This document shows positions 1 to 7,410 of a stretch of DNA of 8,410 bases, one piece after another. The notes under the pieces were generated by a model. The model ran no database searches and had not been told where the DNA came from. It worked only from the letters and a program-made list of their open reading frames with translations. The translations under genes were made by a program, and so were the position numbers. Origin of the DNA: CBDUXP01 sp965371225 [NCBI: uncultured bacterium] (GTDB lineage: Bacteria; Abyssobacteria; SURF-5; CBDUXP01); NCBI GenBank assembly GCA_965371225.1, contig CBDUXP010000105.1, forward strand, positions 1 to 8,410. Direction: 5' to 3'. Each line of letters opens with the position of its first letter. Position 1 is the stretch's first letter.

Positions 1-351
1 GATCACCGCCAGCGCCACGTTCCGCGCCAGCCGCGTGTCGTGCGCCAGGTACACCCGCTTGCGCGCCCCCTCGCCCAGAAACCGCTCCACCTGATACCGC
101 CCCCCTGCGACGCTCGTAGGCATCGAGGGCGCAGTCGCCGGGGGTGTGGAGGTGGAGAGCACGGGTGCGGCGGCAGCCGCCGCGCCGGCGGATGCCCCGG
201 CGCCGACCTTCTGCCCGCACTCTAAACAGAATTTCGCGGCGGCCGGCAGATCGGTCCCGCACGTGGGACACGCGCTACTGAACGCGCCGCCGCACTCCAG
301 GCAGAATTTGGCGCGGTCCGGATTGTCGTGGCCGCACGCTCGGCACTGCAC
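1..351 (-). CDS. Double-zinc-ribbon Ser/Thr protein kinase-like protein, N-terminal part only
   Basis: This is the first 117 codons of a gene that runs off the left edge. Residues 1-48 hold two zinc ribbons (Cys pairs C3/C6 with C17/C20, and C28/C31 with C42/C45); the tetrapeptide stretch KFCLECG occurs in both, which suggests internal duplication. An Ala/Pro/Ser linker (about 49-82) leads to the start of a protein-kinase fold: GRYQVERFLGEG, then VYLAHD. The glycine loop reads GEGARKRV, so the third glycine of GxGxxGxV is missing, and the VAIK-like strand reads VALAVI, with no lysine at the usual place before the edge. I recall similar loops in large multidomain proteins that join a kinase-like domain to cyclase, AAA-ATPase or TPR parts. 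What follows here is unknown. The GTG start at 351 was chosen because it begins MQC at the first zinc knuckle, has AGGGGG nine bases upstream, and an in-frame TAA lies just beyond. A cytoplasmic signalling role is inferred. Confidence 0.8.
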   Translation of the reverse strand, partial: MQCRACGHDNPDRAKFCLECGGAFSSACPTCGTDLPAAAKFCLECGQKVGAGASAGAAAAAAPVLSTSTPPATAPSMPTSVAGGRYQVERFLGEGARKRVYLAHDTRLARNVALAVI

Positions 352-360
352 TCGCCAAAA

Positions 361-366
361 CCCCCT
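361..366 (-). promoter_or_regulatory. Ribosome binding site of the zinc-ribbon kinase gene
   Basis: The minus strand reads AGGGGG here, nine bases before the GTG at 351. It is a good purine-rich Shine-Dalgarno match and is the main reason for choosing this start, because no ATG is available between the upstream in-frame stop and the zinc ribbon. Confidence 0.6.
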
Positions 367-401
367 CGTGATCGATCCCCACCTGCGTGAGATCGCCCCG
401 A

Positions 402-407
402 ATTATA
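402..407 (-). promoter_or_regulatory. Candidate -10 promoter hexamer ahead of the kinase gene
   Basis: The 87 bases between the cytochrome stop (439) and the kinase start (351) contain a perfect TATAAT on the minus strand, inside a short AT run in otherwise very GC-rich DNA. No convincing TTGACA-like -35 is found about 17 bases upstream (the site reads GGCCAC). If used, transcription would begin near 395 and give a leader of about 45 bases. It would let the kinase be expressed separately from the operon upstream. It is one hexamer match only. Confidence 0.3.
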
Positions 408-438
408 TACGAGCCGCCACGGTGGTGGCCGCGGCGGT

Positions 439-1569
439 CTACTTCGCAGCGGCGGGGAATCCGGCCGGCGGCACGGGCATGGGCATGGCGGCGATCCATT
501 CGCGTATGAGCGCCGCGCCTTCCTCGTGGACGAGGCGCCGGCCCACTTCGGGCATCATCACGTCGGGTTCAGTGGACTCCATGCGGTACAGGAGAAAGGA
601 GTCGTCGGGCCGGCCGGGGAAAATGTTGATCTTGCGCCCGCCGCTCCCGCGGCCGGTAGCCACCGGGGTCTTGAACACGCCGTACTTCACCGGCGTGGTC
701 TGGCTGGCGCGCAGGTCCAGGCCGCTCGTGTTCGCGGGGCCCCGCGGATTGTGGCAGTGCATGCAGTTCACTTCCAGATACGCGCGCGCCCGGGTCTCCA
801 CCGACCCGGTGCCGGGATCATCCCACACGGCGAGGCGCGGCGCGGTATCGAGCGGCGGCGCCCCAGCCAGGTAGCCGGCGCGAGTCCAGCGCACCAACTG
901 GTTTTCCGAACCCTCCGCGTAGGGAAACCTCTTATTCAGGTTCCGCGCGTTCGGCCCGATGGGAGCCATCACGTCCCCGTTCTCGTGGCAGCCCTTGCAC
1001 TGGTTCATGTTGGGCACCAGATAGTTATTCGTGCGCTGCGTCCCGTTCGTATGCCGCCACTGCACATCGATGTCGGTGCCGGCCACCCTGAGCCGCGCGT
1101 CGGTCGTCTCGGCGTTCCACACGTACGGGAGGCCGACCCAACCGTCGGGTTGGTGGATGAGTAGCCGTGTCTCCAACACGCGCTCGCCCTGCGTCGGGTC
1201 GCGCAAGTCGTGGGGCATGGCGAACGTCTTGACCAGGATCGTGCCGACGGGGAAGGCGAACGGTTCCTTGGGATCGTACGTTGCCGACGTCCCGGGCGGC
1301 ATCCACACGAACCGATGCTTTGCGGCATAGTCCGAGAACAACGGCGTTCGGATGTCGTAGGGCAGCAGTCCCGCGTTCGGCGTCTGCGTCCTGCCGTCCC
1401 GGAACAGGCGATACTCCGACAGCATCCGGTATGGTCGCCGGCCCGCTTCCCAGTTCACCGGACCCAGCGGGTCGCCGTCCGCCGCGCCCGGTCCCGCCCA
1501 CACGAGCCCCGCCGCCACCGCGGCGAGAACGGCGCCAACGTATCGGCCGGGTATCAGGCGCGCGATCAT
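439..1569 (-). CDS. Exported di-heme c-type cytochrome, SO2930/HNE_0200-like family
   Basis: The 376-residue product has an N-terminal signal peptide: basic residues, a hydrophobic Val/Ala/Leu stretch, then AGPGAA at about 25-30 before the mature start. Two heme c attachment motifs, CKGCH (191-195) and CMHCH (269-273), are separated by about 75 residues. Likely distal heme ligands are methionines in VMAPIG (about M201) and VMMPEVG (M338/M339), the second a common class I cytochrome c setting. The sequence before the hemes (SEYRLF, PYDIRTPLFSDYAAKHRFVWMPPG) resembles the SO2930 family of di-heme cytochromes (TIGR03806 as I recall it), whose substrate is unknown. It should act in the periplasm as an electron carrier or oxidoreductase. 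The frame is open upstream to 1632, but that start would overlap the peptidase by 50 bases and put 21 Arg/Pro-rich residues before the signal peptide. ATG 1569, 13 bases after the peptidase stop, is preferred. Its Shine-Dalgarno is weak (AGGG far upstream), so coupling to the peptidase gene is plausible. Confidence 0.88.
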   Translation of the reverse strand: MIARLIPGRYVGAVLAAVAAGLVWAGPGAADGDPLGPVNWEAGRRPYRMLSEYRLFRDGRTQTPNAGLLPYDIRTPLFSDYAAKHRFVWMPPGTSATYDPKEPFAFPVGTILVKTFAMPHDLRDPTQGERVLETRLLIHQPDGWVGLPYVWNAETTDARLRVAGTDIDVQWRHTNGTQRTNNYLVPNMNQCKGCHENGDVMAPIGPNARNLNKRFPYAEGSENQLVRWTRAGYLAGAPPLDTAPRLAVWDDPGTGSVETRARAYLEVNCMHCHNPRGPANTSGLDLRASQTTPVKYGVFKTPVATGRGSGGRKINIFPGRPDDSFLLYRMESTEPDVMMPEVGRRLVHEEGAALIREWIAAMPMPVPPAGFPAAAK

Positions 1570-1582
1570 GCGGTGCCCGGCC

Positions 1583-2404
1583 CTACGGCTGATTGCACGC
1601 GGGCCGGTGGCCGGTGCGGTACGCGGTGTCAAAGGTGCGCATGGCGTCGGGCATCGCGGCCCGGAGGTTGCGAATGCGCGTCGCGGGCGCCGGGTGGGTG
1701 CTGAGGAATTCCGTCGGCCGTTCTCCGCCCGCGCGCGCCATGTTTTCCCACAGCACCACCGCCGCGCGCGGGTCGAAGCCGGCGCGCGCCATCAGGTCGA
1801 GCCCGACGATGTCCGCTTCGCTTTCGTGCGTGCGACTGTAGGGCAGCAGGACGCCGACTTGGAGGCCGAGGCCGAGCGCGCCGAGCAGCGCCTGTTGCTC
1901 GCCCGCGCCCATGTCGCCCACGAGCGCGCCGGCCAAGGTCAACCCCGCGTTCGCCGCCACGGCGCTGGACACACGCTCGTGCGAATGCCGCGCCAGGACG
2001 TGGCCGATCTCGTGGCCAATCACTGCCGCGAGTTGATCCGGCGTGCGCGCGACGGTCAGGAGCCCGGTGTGGACGCCGATCTTGCCGCCGGGTAACGCGA
2101 AGGCGTTCGGCGTCGCATCACGAAACACGACGACCTCCCACGCGCCATGGCGCTGGGAGTCTGGCGATGCGGCGACCACGGTCTGCGCGACGCACCGTAC
2201 GTACCCGTTCACGGCCGGGTCGGTTTCGACGGGCTTGTCCTGTTGCAGTTGGTCAAACGCCTGCTGGCCCAGCGCGGCCATCTGGGTGTTGGACACGAGC
2301 ATGAGCTGCGCCCGGCCGGTGGGGGAGGTGGCGCACCCGCCGAACGCCAGCAGCGCAGGCAGCAGAAGCGCGGAGAGAGGGGAAGGGCGTGGCCAAGACT
2401 TCAC
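1583..2404 (-). CDS. M48-family metallopeptidase, predicted lipoprotein (LoiP/YcaL/BepA-like)
   Basis: The 273-residue protein starts with a type II signal peptide: a hydrophobic Leu/Ala core and an AFGGC lipobox with the lipidated Cys at 24. It is followed by SPTGRAQLMLVS, a start typical of M48 lipoproteins. The catalytic zinc motif HEIGH lies at 131-135, and the third ligand is probably E194 in HESEAD, with the E-x-x-x-D spacing of the family. The C-terminal STHPAPATRIRNL (about 235-247) is the usual M48C substrate-cleft motif containing a conserved His. Relatives in E. coli are periplasmic or outer-membrane proteases for misfolded envelope proteins; that role here is inference. Length is normal. 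The start is GTG at 2404, with GGAG 11 bases upstream on the minus strand; the ATG at 2427 is out of frame. It lies 55 bases after the hemolysin III gene and 13 bases before the cytochrome gene. Confidence 0.92.
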   Translation of the reverse strand: MKSWPRPSPLSALLLPALLAFGGCATSPTGRAQLMLVSNTQMAALGQQAFDQLQQDKPVETDPAVNGYVRCVAQTVVAASPDSQRHGAWEVVVFRDATPNAFALPGGKIGVHTGLLTVARTPDQLAAVIGHEIGHVLARHSHERVSSAVAANAGLTLAGALVGDMGAGEQQALLGALGLGLQVGVLLPYSRTHESEADIVGLDLMARAGFDPRAAVVLWENMARAGGERPTEFLSTHPAPATRIRNLRAAMPDAMRTFDTAYRTGHRPACNQP

Positions 2405-2459
2405 GGGGCTGCGTGCTCCGTTCCCATGATACCTCCGCCGCCTGCCACGGCCGTCGCCG

Positions 2460-3122
2460 TCAGGGCGCGACGTAGGTGCGCAGGCTCCAGAAGTGGCTGA
2501 AGGCCCCGGCCAGCACGCAGACGTGCCAGATTTCGTGAAAGCCGATCCAGCCGGGAAGCGGGTTGGGCCACCGCAGGGCGTAGATCCCGGCGCCGACCGT
2601 GTAGCACACGCCGCCTACGACGAGCCACGTGAGCGCGTGCGGGGAAAGCACCGCGGTGACCTGGGGCAGCACCAGGACCCCGAGCCAGCCGAGCCCCAGG
2701 TACGTGAGGACGGAGAGCCACCGGGGCGCGCGGGTCCACACCACCTCAAAGGCGACGCCGCCGAGCGCGAGGGTCCACACGGCGATGAGCAGGCCCCGGC
2801 CGAAGCCGCCCCCCAACAGCAGCAGACAGATGGGGGTGTAGGTCCCCGCGATGAACAGATAGATCGACACGTGGTCGAGCTGCCGCAGCCGGGCGATGGC
2901 ACGCGGGGAGACGGGGAGGGAGTGGTACAGGGCGCTGGTGACGAAGAGCAGGATCATGGTGCCGCCGAAGACCACCAGCGGCCAGAGGGGGGCCGTGGGG
3001 TTCCCGGTCTTGGCTTTCATTACGAGCCACACGAGGCCACCGGTCGCCAGTAGCGCGCCGGCGAAATGACTGAGCCCATTCACGGGCTCGCGGATCCACC
3101 GCCGAATGTGCGCCGCGTCCAC
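2460..3122 (-). CDS. Hemolysin III family (PAQR-like) integral membrane protein
   Basis: The 220-residue product has seven hydrophobic segments and the hallmark PAQR/hemolysin III residues: REPVNGLSHFAGA near the N-terminus, SALYHS (63-68, His67), LDHVSIYLFIAGTYTP (Asp83, His84) and HEIWH-x9-H near the C-terminus (His196, His200, His210). In PAQR proteins these His and Asp residues form a metal site in the membrane. Bacterial members were named for haemolysis, but their physiological activity is unsettled; a lipid hydrolase or ceramidase-like activity is known in eukaryotic relatives. The open frame extends to 3299 inside the RND gene, but those residues are low-complexity Pro/Arg/His typical of an out-of-frame shadow. 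GTG 3122, 14 bases after the RND stop, gives the normal family length. I see no clear Shine-Dalgarno, so re-initiation after the permease gene is likely. Confidence 0.9.
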   Translation of the reverse strand: MDAAHIRRWIREPVNGLSHFAGALLATGGLVWLVMKAKTGNPTAPLWPLVVFGGTMILLFVTSALYHSLPVSPRAIARLRQLDHVSIYLFIAGTYTPICLLLLGGGFGRGLLIAVWTLALGGVAFEVVWTRAPRWLSVLTYLGLGWLGVLVLPQVTAVLSPHALTWLVVGGVCYTVGAGIYALRWPNPLPGWIGFHEIWHVCVLAGAFSHFWSLRTYVAP

Positions 3123-3136
3123 CAGGGTACCGGGCG

Positions 3137-6100
3137 TTACGCGACGGCGCTCTCGACGGGCGCGGGGGGCGGGGGGGTGCGGCGGCCGAGGAGGAAGCGC
3201 GCGAGCGCCGCCAACCGCGGCTGCAGGTCGTCCACGATGATGGCGTAAAAGACCGGGATGTAAATCAGGGTCAGGATGGTGGCGAAGGTCAGGCCGCACG
3301 CGATGGAGATGGCCATGGGGCGGAGGAAGTCGTCCACGCCGAGCACGCCGATGGCCATGGGCATCAGGCCGGCGATGGTGGTGACCGAGGTGAGCAGGAT
3401 GGGGCGCAGCCGCACCATGCCGGACCGCACGATGGATTCCTGTTTGCCACTGCCGGTTGCGCGGCTGCGATTGATGAAGTCCACGAGGATAAGGGAGTCG
3501 TTCACCACGATGCCCACGAGCGCGATGACCCCGATGAGCGACATCATGCCCAGCGGCTCATCGAGCAGGAGGAAGCCCACGACGACGCCGATGAAGCTAA
3601 AGGGCACGGCGGCGAGCACCACGAGGGGTTGGATGAAGCTTTTGAACTGTGTCCCGAGAATCATGTAGATGAGGACGGCCCCGATGAAGAACGCCTGGAA
3701 GAGGGACGCGACCGATTCGTTCGTCTCCTCGTACTCGCCCCCGAAGTGGAAGTCGTACCCCGGGTACGCTGCGAGCCGCGGCTCGAATGCCGCCTTCAGC
3801 GCCTCGTTTACCCGCTGGCTCGTGGTCACGTCATCGTCCACGTTGGCGTAGACGGTCACCGTTCGCTCGCCCTGCCGCCGGATGATCCGCGCCAGGCCCG
3901 GCTTGCGGACGGTGCGGGCGACATTGGTGAAGGGGACGCGCTCGCCCTGCGCGTTCACGATCTCGAGCCATTCCAAGTTCGTGAAATCTTCCCGCGCGGC
4001 CTGGTGGTAGCGCACGCGGACCGGCACGTCCTCGTCATCGTCGTAGAACGCGGTGGCTTCGACGCCGAACAGGGCGGCGCGGGCGGTCTCGGCCACGCGG
4101 CGCAGGTCCAGCCCGGAGAGGTGTGCCTTCTCCTCGTCCACGAGGATCTGCACCTCGTCCTTGCCGGCCAGGAAATTGTCCCGCGCGTCGGACACCCCGG
4201 GTTGCTCGGCCAGAAAGGCCCGGACCTGGGCGGACAGCTCGCGCAGGGTCTCGAAGTCCGGGCCGCTGATCGCCAGTTCTACTGCTTCGCCCGCGGCCGG
4301 GCCGATGAACTCCTCATGGAAGATCACGTTGCGCAGGACGGGGTAGTCGGCCACGATGCGCCGCAGCTCGCTTATGATGTCCTTGCTGGAGCGGTCGCGG
4401 TCCGTGTGATGCACGAGGTCCAGGTCCACCCGGCCGGCGTTGCTGACGTAGGCGCGTTCGGCGCGCCACCCCTTACTCCCCACGTTCGTGAAGACCCAGT
4501 TGTACTCCTCCTTCGGCAGGTTCATGCTGGTGGCTTCAAGGATGGTCGCGGCCTTGAGCGTCTCCTCGAGCTTCGTGCCTTCCGCCACTTCGAATTGCAC
4601 TTCCACGTTCGATGCGTCACGCCCGCCGAACAGGATGATCTCCAGCCGTCCGCTCTTCACCAGCCAGATCGCCCCGGTGGCGGCCACGAGAACGCACCCC
4701 ACAACGGCGTACCGGCGCCGCAGGCACCACCGCAGCAACCGCGCGTAGCGCGCCATCAGGCTGCGCAGCCACTGGCGCCGCTGGCTCGACTGCCCCGCCG
4801 CCACCGCCTGGGCACGCCGCGGCGGAAAGTCGTACAGGTGCGACGGCAGCACGAACAGGCATTCGACGAGCGAGCAACCGAGCACAATGATCGCCGTCTT
4901 GGGAATGAACGCCATGTACTTGCCGAGCCAGCCGGACATGAGCATGAGGGGGAGAAAGGCGGCGATCGTGGTCAACACTGCGGACACGACCGGCCAGAAG
5001 ACTTCATTGACCCCCTTGATGACGGCGGCCTCCCGTGATTCCCCCTGCTCGTAGTAGCGGTACACGTTCTCCGTAACGACGATCGCGTCGTCGACGATCA
5101 TGCCGAGCACGATAATGAGGCTGAAGAGCACGAGCGAATTGATCGTGATGCCGACCAGGTTCAGGATGACGAAGGCGAAGAGGAGGGAGAACGGAATCCC
5201 GGCGGCGGTCATGATGGCGGGCCGCGTCCCGACGAACGCGTACAGGCAGCCGAGGACCAGCACCAGGCCGAGCAATCCGTTGCTGTAGAGGCTCGACAGG
5301 CGCTTCTCCAGCTCCTCGGCCGAATTGTGGAATTCGACGATCTCCAGGCCCGGGGGCAAGTCCGCGCGGTGCGCCGTCGCGACCCGCCGGGCGGTGGCCA
5401 CGATATCCAGCGCGTCGCCGCCAACCACCTTGTGCAGTTCAAAGCGGACGGACGGCTGGCCATTAATGCGGCCGAGCGTGAGCGGCTTTTCGAAGGTATC
5501 GCGCAGGGTCGCCACGTCGGACAGGTACACGTGCTCGCCGTACGGCCCCCGCTTGACGACGAGCGAATTCAGGCCGGTGATCGTGCCGACCTCCCCCACG
5601 GTGCGCACCAGATATTCCTGCGCGCCGCTCTCCACCGTCCCGCCGGAGACGTTCTGGTTCGCCCGCTGCAGCGCCACGATCACGTCCTGCAACGCCAGGT
5701 TGTAACTGTGCATGGCGTGCGGGCTGATCTCGACCCAGATCTCCCGCTCCCGTTTGCCGACCACCTCGACACGCTCCACCCCGGGAATGCGCTTCAGGTC
5801 ATCCTCCAGGTCGCGCGCGGCGCGCTGCAGGACGGCCTCCGGCACCTGGCCGTTGAGCGCCAGATCGATGACCCGCGAGTTCCCGAACCGGAAGGACTTC
5901 ACGACGGGCGCCCCCACCTCGTCCGGCAGGTCCGGGGTGGCGCCGACCTCTCGTTGCAGCTCCTGCAAGCGCAAGTCGTAGTCGCTGACGTTCGGGTTGA
6001 ACTCGACGAACAGGCGCCCGCGCCCCTCGGACGAGACGGAGGTGATCGTCTTGATCTCCTGCACCGTGTCGATGCGGTCTTCGATGGGCACGATGACCAG

Positions 6101-6283
6101 CTTCTCGACCTCCCGCGGCGACGCGCCGGGATACGCCACGGTGATCTGCGCGTGGGTCGCCCCGATGTCCGGCCACTCTTCTTTGATCATCGTGGTGAAC
6201 GTGCCCACCCCGGCGACGAGCACCAGCACCACGCCCATGTTCACCAGGACGGGTTGGGAGATCGAGAACTTCGGGAGGTTCAT
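3137..6283 (-). CDS. RND efflux permease (AcrB/HAE-type inner-membrane transporter)
   Basis: At 1048 residues it has the full RND length and architecture: an N-terminal membrane segment (about 10-30), a first periplasmic loop (about 31-335), TM2-6 (about 336-480), TM7 (about 524-545), a second periplasmic loop (about 546-860) and TM8-12 (about 861-1018). TM4 carries the proton-relay pair in LGMIVDDAIVVTEN (D398, D399, matching AcrB D407/D408). TM10 reads GIVVNDSLILVDF, with Asn928 where AcrB has Lys940. RLRPILLTS in TM11 keeps the Arg and Thr of the relay (R958, T965). It exports substrates by proton antiport with the adaptor encoded just upstream. The substrate cannot be named; the TM4 Asp pair argues for the HAE (drug/lipid) type over the metal-exporting type. 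The ATG overlaps the adaptor stop by four bases (ATGA) and has no good Shine-Dalgarno, pointing to translational coupling. Confidence 0.95.
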   Translation of the reverse strand: MNLPKFSISQPVLVNMGVVLVLVAGVGTFTTMIKEEWPDIGATHAQITVAYPGASPREVEKLVIVPIEDRIDTVQEIKTITSVSSEGRGRLFVEFNPNVSDYDLRLQELQREVGATPDLPDEVGAPVVKSFRFGNSRVIDLALNGQVPEAVLQRAARDLEDDLKRIPGVERVEVVGKREREIWVEISPHAMHSYNLALQDVIVALQRANQNVSGGTVESGAQEYLVRTVGEVGTITGLNSLVVKRGPYGEHVYLSDVATLRDTFEKPLTLGRINGQPSVRFELHKVVGGDALDIVATARRVATAHRADLPPGLEIVEFHNSAEELEKRLSSLYSNGLLGLVLVLGCLYAFVGTRPAIMTAAGIPFSLLFAFVILNLVGITINSLVLFSLIIVLGMIVDDAIVVTENVYRYYEQGESREAAVIKGVNEVFWPVVSAVLTTIAAFLPLMLMSGWLGKYMAFIPKTAIIVLGCSLVECLFVLPSHLYDFPPRRAQAVAAGQSSQRRQWLRSLMARYARLLRWCLRRRYAVVGCVLVAATGAIWLVKSGRLEIILFGGRDASNVEVQFEVAEGTKLEETLKAATILEATSMNLPKEEYNWVFTNVGSKGWRAERAYVSNAGRVDLDLVHHTDRDRSSKDIISELRRIVADYPVLRNVIFHEEFIGPAAGEAVELAISGPDFETLRELSAQVRAFLAEQPGVSDARDNFLAGKDEVQILVDEEKAHLSGLDLRRVAETARAALFGVEATAFYDDDEDVPVRVRYHQAAREDFTNLEWLEIVNAQGERVPFTNVARTVRKPGLARIIRRQGERTVTVYANVDDDVTTSQRVNEALKAAFEPRLAAYPGYDFHFGGEYEETNESVASLFQAFFIGAVLIYMILGTQFKSFIQPLVVLAAVPFSFIGVVVGFLLLDEPLGMMSLIGVIALVGIVVNDSLILVDFINRSRATGSGKQESIVRSGMVRLRPILLTSVTTIAGLMPMAIGVLGVDDFLRPMAISIACGLTFATILTLIYIPVFYAIIVDDLQPRLAALARFLLGRRTPPPPAPVESAVA

Positions 6284-7410
6284 GGCTCGGACGCGGCGGG
6301 CGCGATCTGGACCGCTTGTCCATCCGACAGCAGGCCGACGGAGTCCGCAACGATCTGCGTGCCGGCCGACGGTCCCCGCACCACCTGGGCGCGGCGGCCT
6401 ACGCGCAACCCGAGCGTCAAGGGCGTGGCCCGGACCACCGGTCCGTCCGCTGTCCGGTCAATGACGAAGACGTGCGCGGCGCCGTCGGCGTCTGCCACCG
6501 CGTCCAGGGGGACGACCAGGGCGTCAGGCAGGGCACGGGTCACGATGCGTACGCGCGCGGCCATGCCGGGCCGCAGCCCCTGCGCGGCGGCGTTCGGGAT
6601 GCGGAGTTCGGTCCGGTAGGTGCGCGTCACTTGCGTCGCTGTGGGACTGACGCTGTGCACCTGGCTCGGGAATTCCATGCCGGGGAACGTATCCACCGTC
6701 ACCCACGCCTCCTGCGCCGGCCGGACCCGCGCGACGGCCAGTTCCGAGAGGTAGACGACCGCGCGCAAGACGTCCACGCTCACAATCCGCGCGACGGGCG
6801 TGCCGGGCGCCACCCACTCGCCGACCTCGACAAACGTTTCGCTCAGTTCCGCGGCCCGGGGGCTGGCGAGGGTGGTCTTCGCGATGCGCCGCCGCGCCAG
6901 GTCGCGCTGGGCCCGCGCTTCGTCAATCTGGGCGCGGCGCATTTCCTCGGCAAACCGCATACTGTTCGCCTGCCGCTCGGGCGTGAGCCCCTGAGCGTAC
7001 AAGCTGGCGTCCGTCTGCATGTCCTCCCGCGCTTTGGCATGCGCCGCCTGCGCGCTGACGAGGGCCGCTTCGGCCTGCGCCAGCGCCAGCGCCAGGTCCG
7101 TGTCATCCAGCTCGACCACCGGCGCGCCGGGCTTCAGGACGATCCCGATGGGCTCGGCCACGTATCGCACAGTGCCCCCGACTTCGGCGGTCAGGGTAAT
7201 ATCCGCGTCCGCCTTCAGGATGCCTGTCGCCAGCGCGTGATCCGTGAACCGCTCGACCTGCAGTGCGTAGACCTCCACGGGGATGCGATACTGCGCGGGC
7301 CGGGCCGCCGCTTCCGCCTCGGACTGCCCAGCTCGGCCACAGCCTGGCAGCGCGAGGGCGACCAGGCTCAGCCCCCACAGCACGCGCTGGGGTATCTCGT
7401 GCACCCTCAT
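6280..7410 (-). CDS. RND efflux periplasmic adaptor (membrane fusion) lipoprotein
   Basis: The 376-residue protein begins with a lipoprotein signal peptide (ALPGC, lipidated Cys24). Next come the barrel-sandwich/lipoyl half (about 68-108, with LTAEVGGTV and GAPVVELDD), an Ala/Arg/Gln-rich alpha-helical hairpin (about 108-177), the second lipoyl half (about 178-212, VEVGEWVAPGTPVARIV), a beta-barrel (about 213-290, with RTELRIPN and LRPGMAARVRI) and a membrane-proximal C-terminal part (about 291-372, with VVPLDAV and TLGLRVG). This is the standard order for HlyD/AcrA-type adaptors, which bridge the permease to an outer-membrane factor. ATG 7410 overlaps the marR stop by four bases, and a strong AGGGGAG lies eight bases upstream, inside the end of marR. 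The stop overlaps the permease start by four bases in the same way. Confidence 0.94.
   Translation of the reverse strand: MRVHEIPQRVLWGLSLVALALPGCGRAGQSEAEAAARPAQYRIPVEVYALQVERFTDHALATGILKADADITLTAEVGGTVRYVAEPIGIVLKPGAPVVELDDTDLALALAQAEAALVSAQAAHAKAREDMQTDASLYAQGLTPERQANSMRFAEEMRRAQIDEARAQRDLARRRIAKTTLASPRAAELSETFVEVGEWVAPGTPVARIVSVDVLRAVVYLSELAVARVRPAQEAWVTVDTFPGMEFPSQVHSVSPTATQVTRTYRTELRIPNAAAQGLRPGMAARVRIVTRALPDALVVPLDAVADADGAAHVFVIDRTADGPVVRATPLTLGLRVGRRAQVVRGPSAGTQIVADSVGLLSDGQAVQIAPAASEP

Noticed and set aside
146-1164. Plus-strand frames opposite the kinase and cytochrome genes
   Set aside because: They lie antisense to the zinc ribbon and CxxCH-containing genes and have no family features.
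1570-1632. N-terminal extension of the cytochrome frame to 1632
   Set aside because: It would bury the signal peptide behind 21 Arg/Pro-rich residues and overlap the peptidase by 50 bases.
2405-2459. Possible rho-independent terminator between hemolysin III and the M48 gene
   Set aside because: Only short GC palindromes (such as ACGGCCGT) are present and no T-run follows on the minus strand.
3123-3299. N-terminal extension of the hemolysin III frame into the permease gene
   Set aside because: The extra residues are low-complexity Pro/Arg/His, overlap the conserved end of the permease in another frame, and exceed normal family length.
3629-6619. Long plus-strand open frames (469 and 430 codons) opposite the RND permease and adaptor
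   Set aside because: They are antisense to genes with full domain evidence, are rich in Arg/His/Gly/Pro/Asp as expected for complementary frames in GC-rich DNA, and show no recognisable motif.
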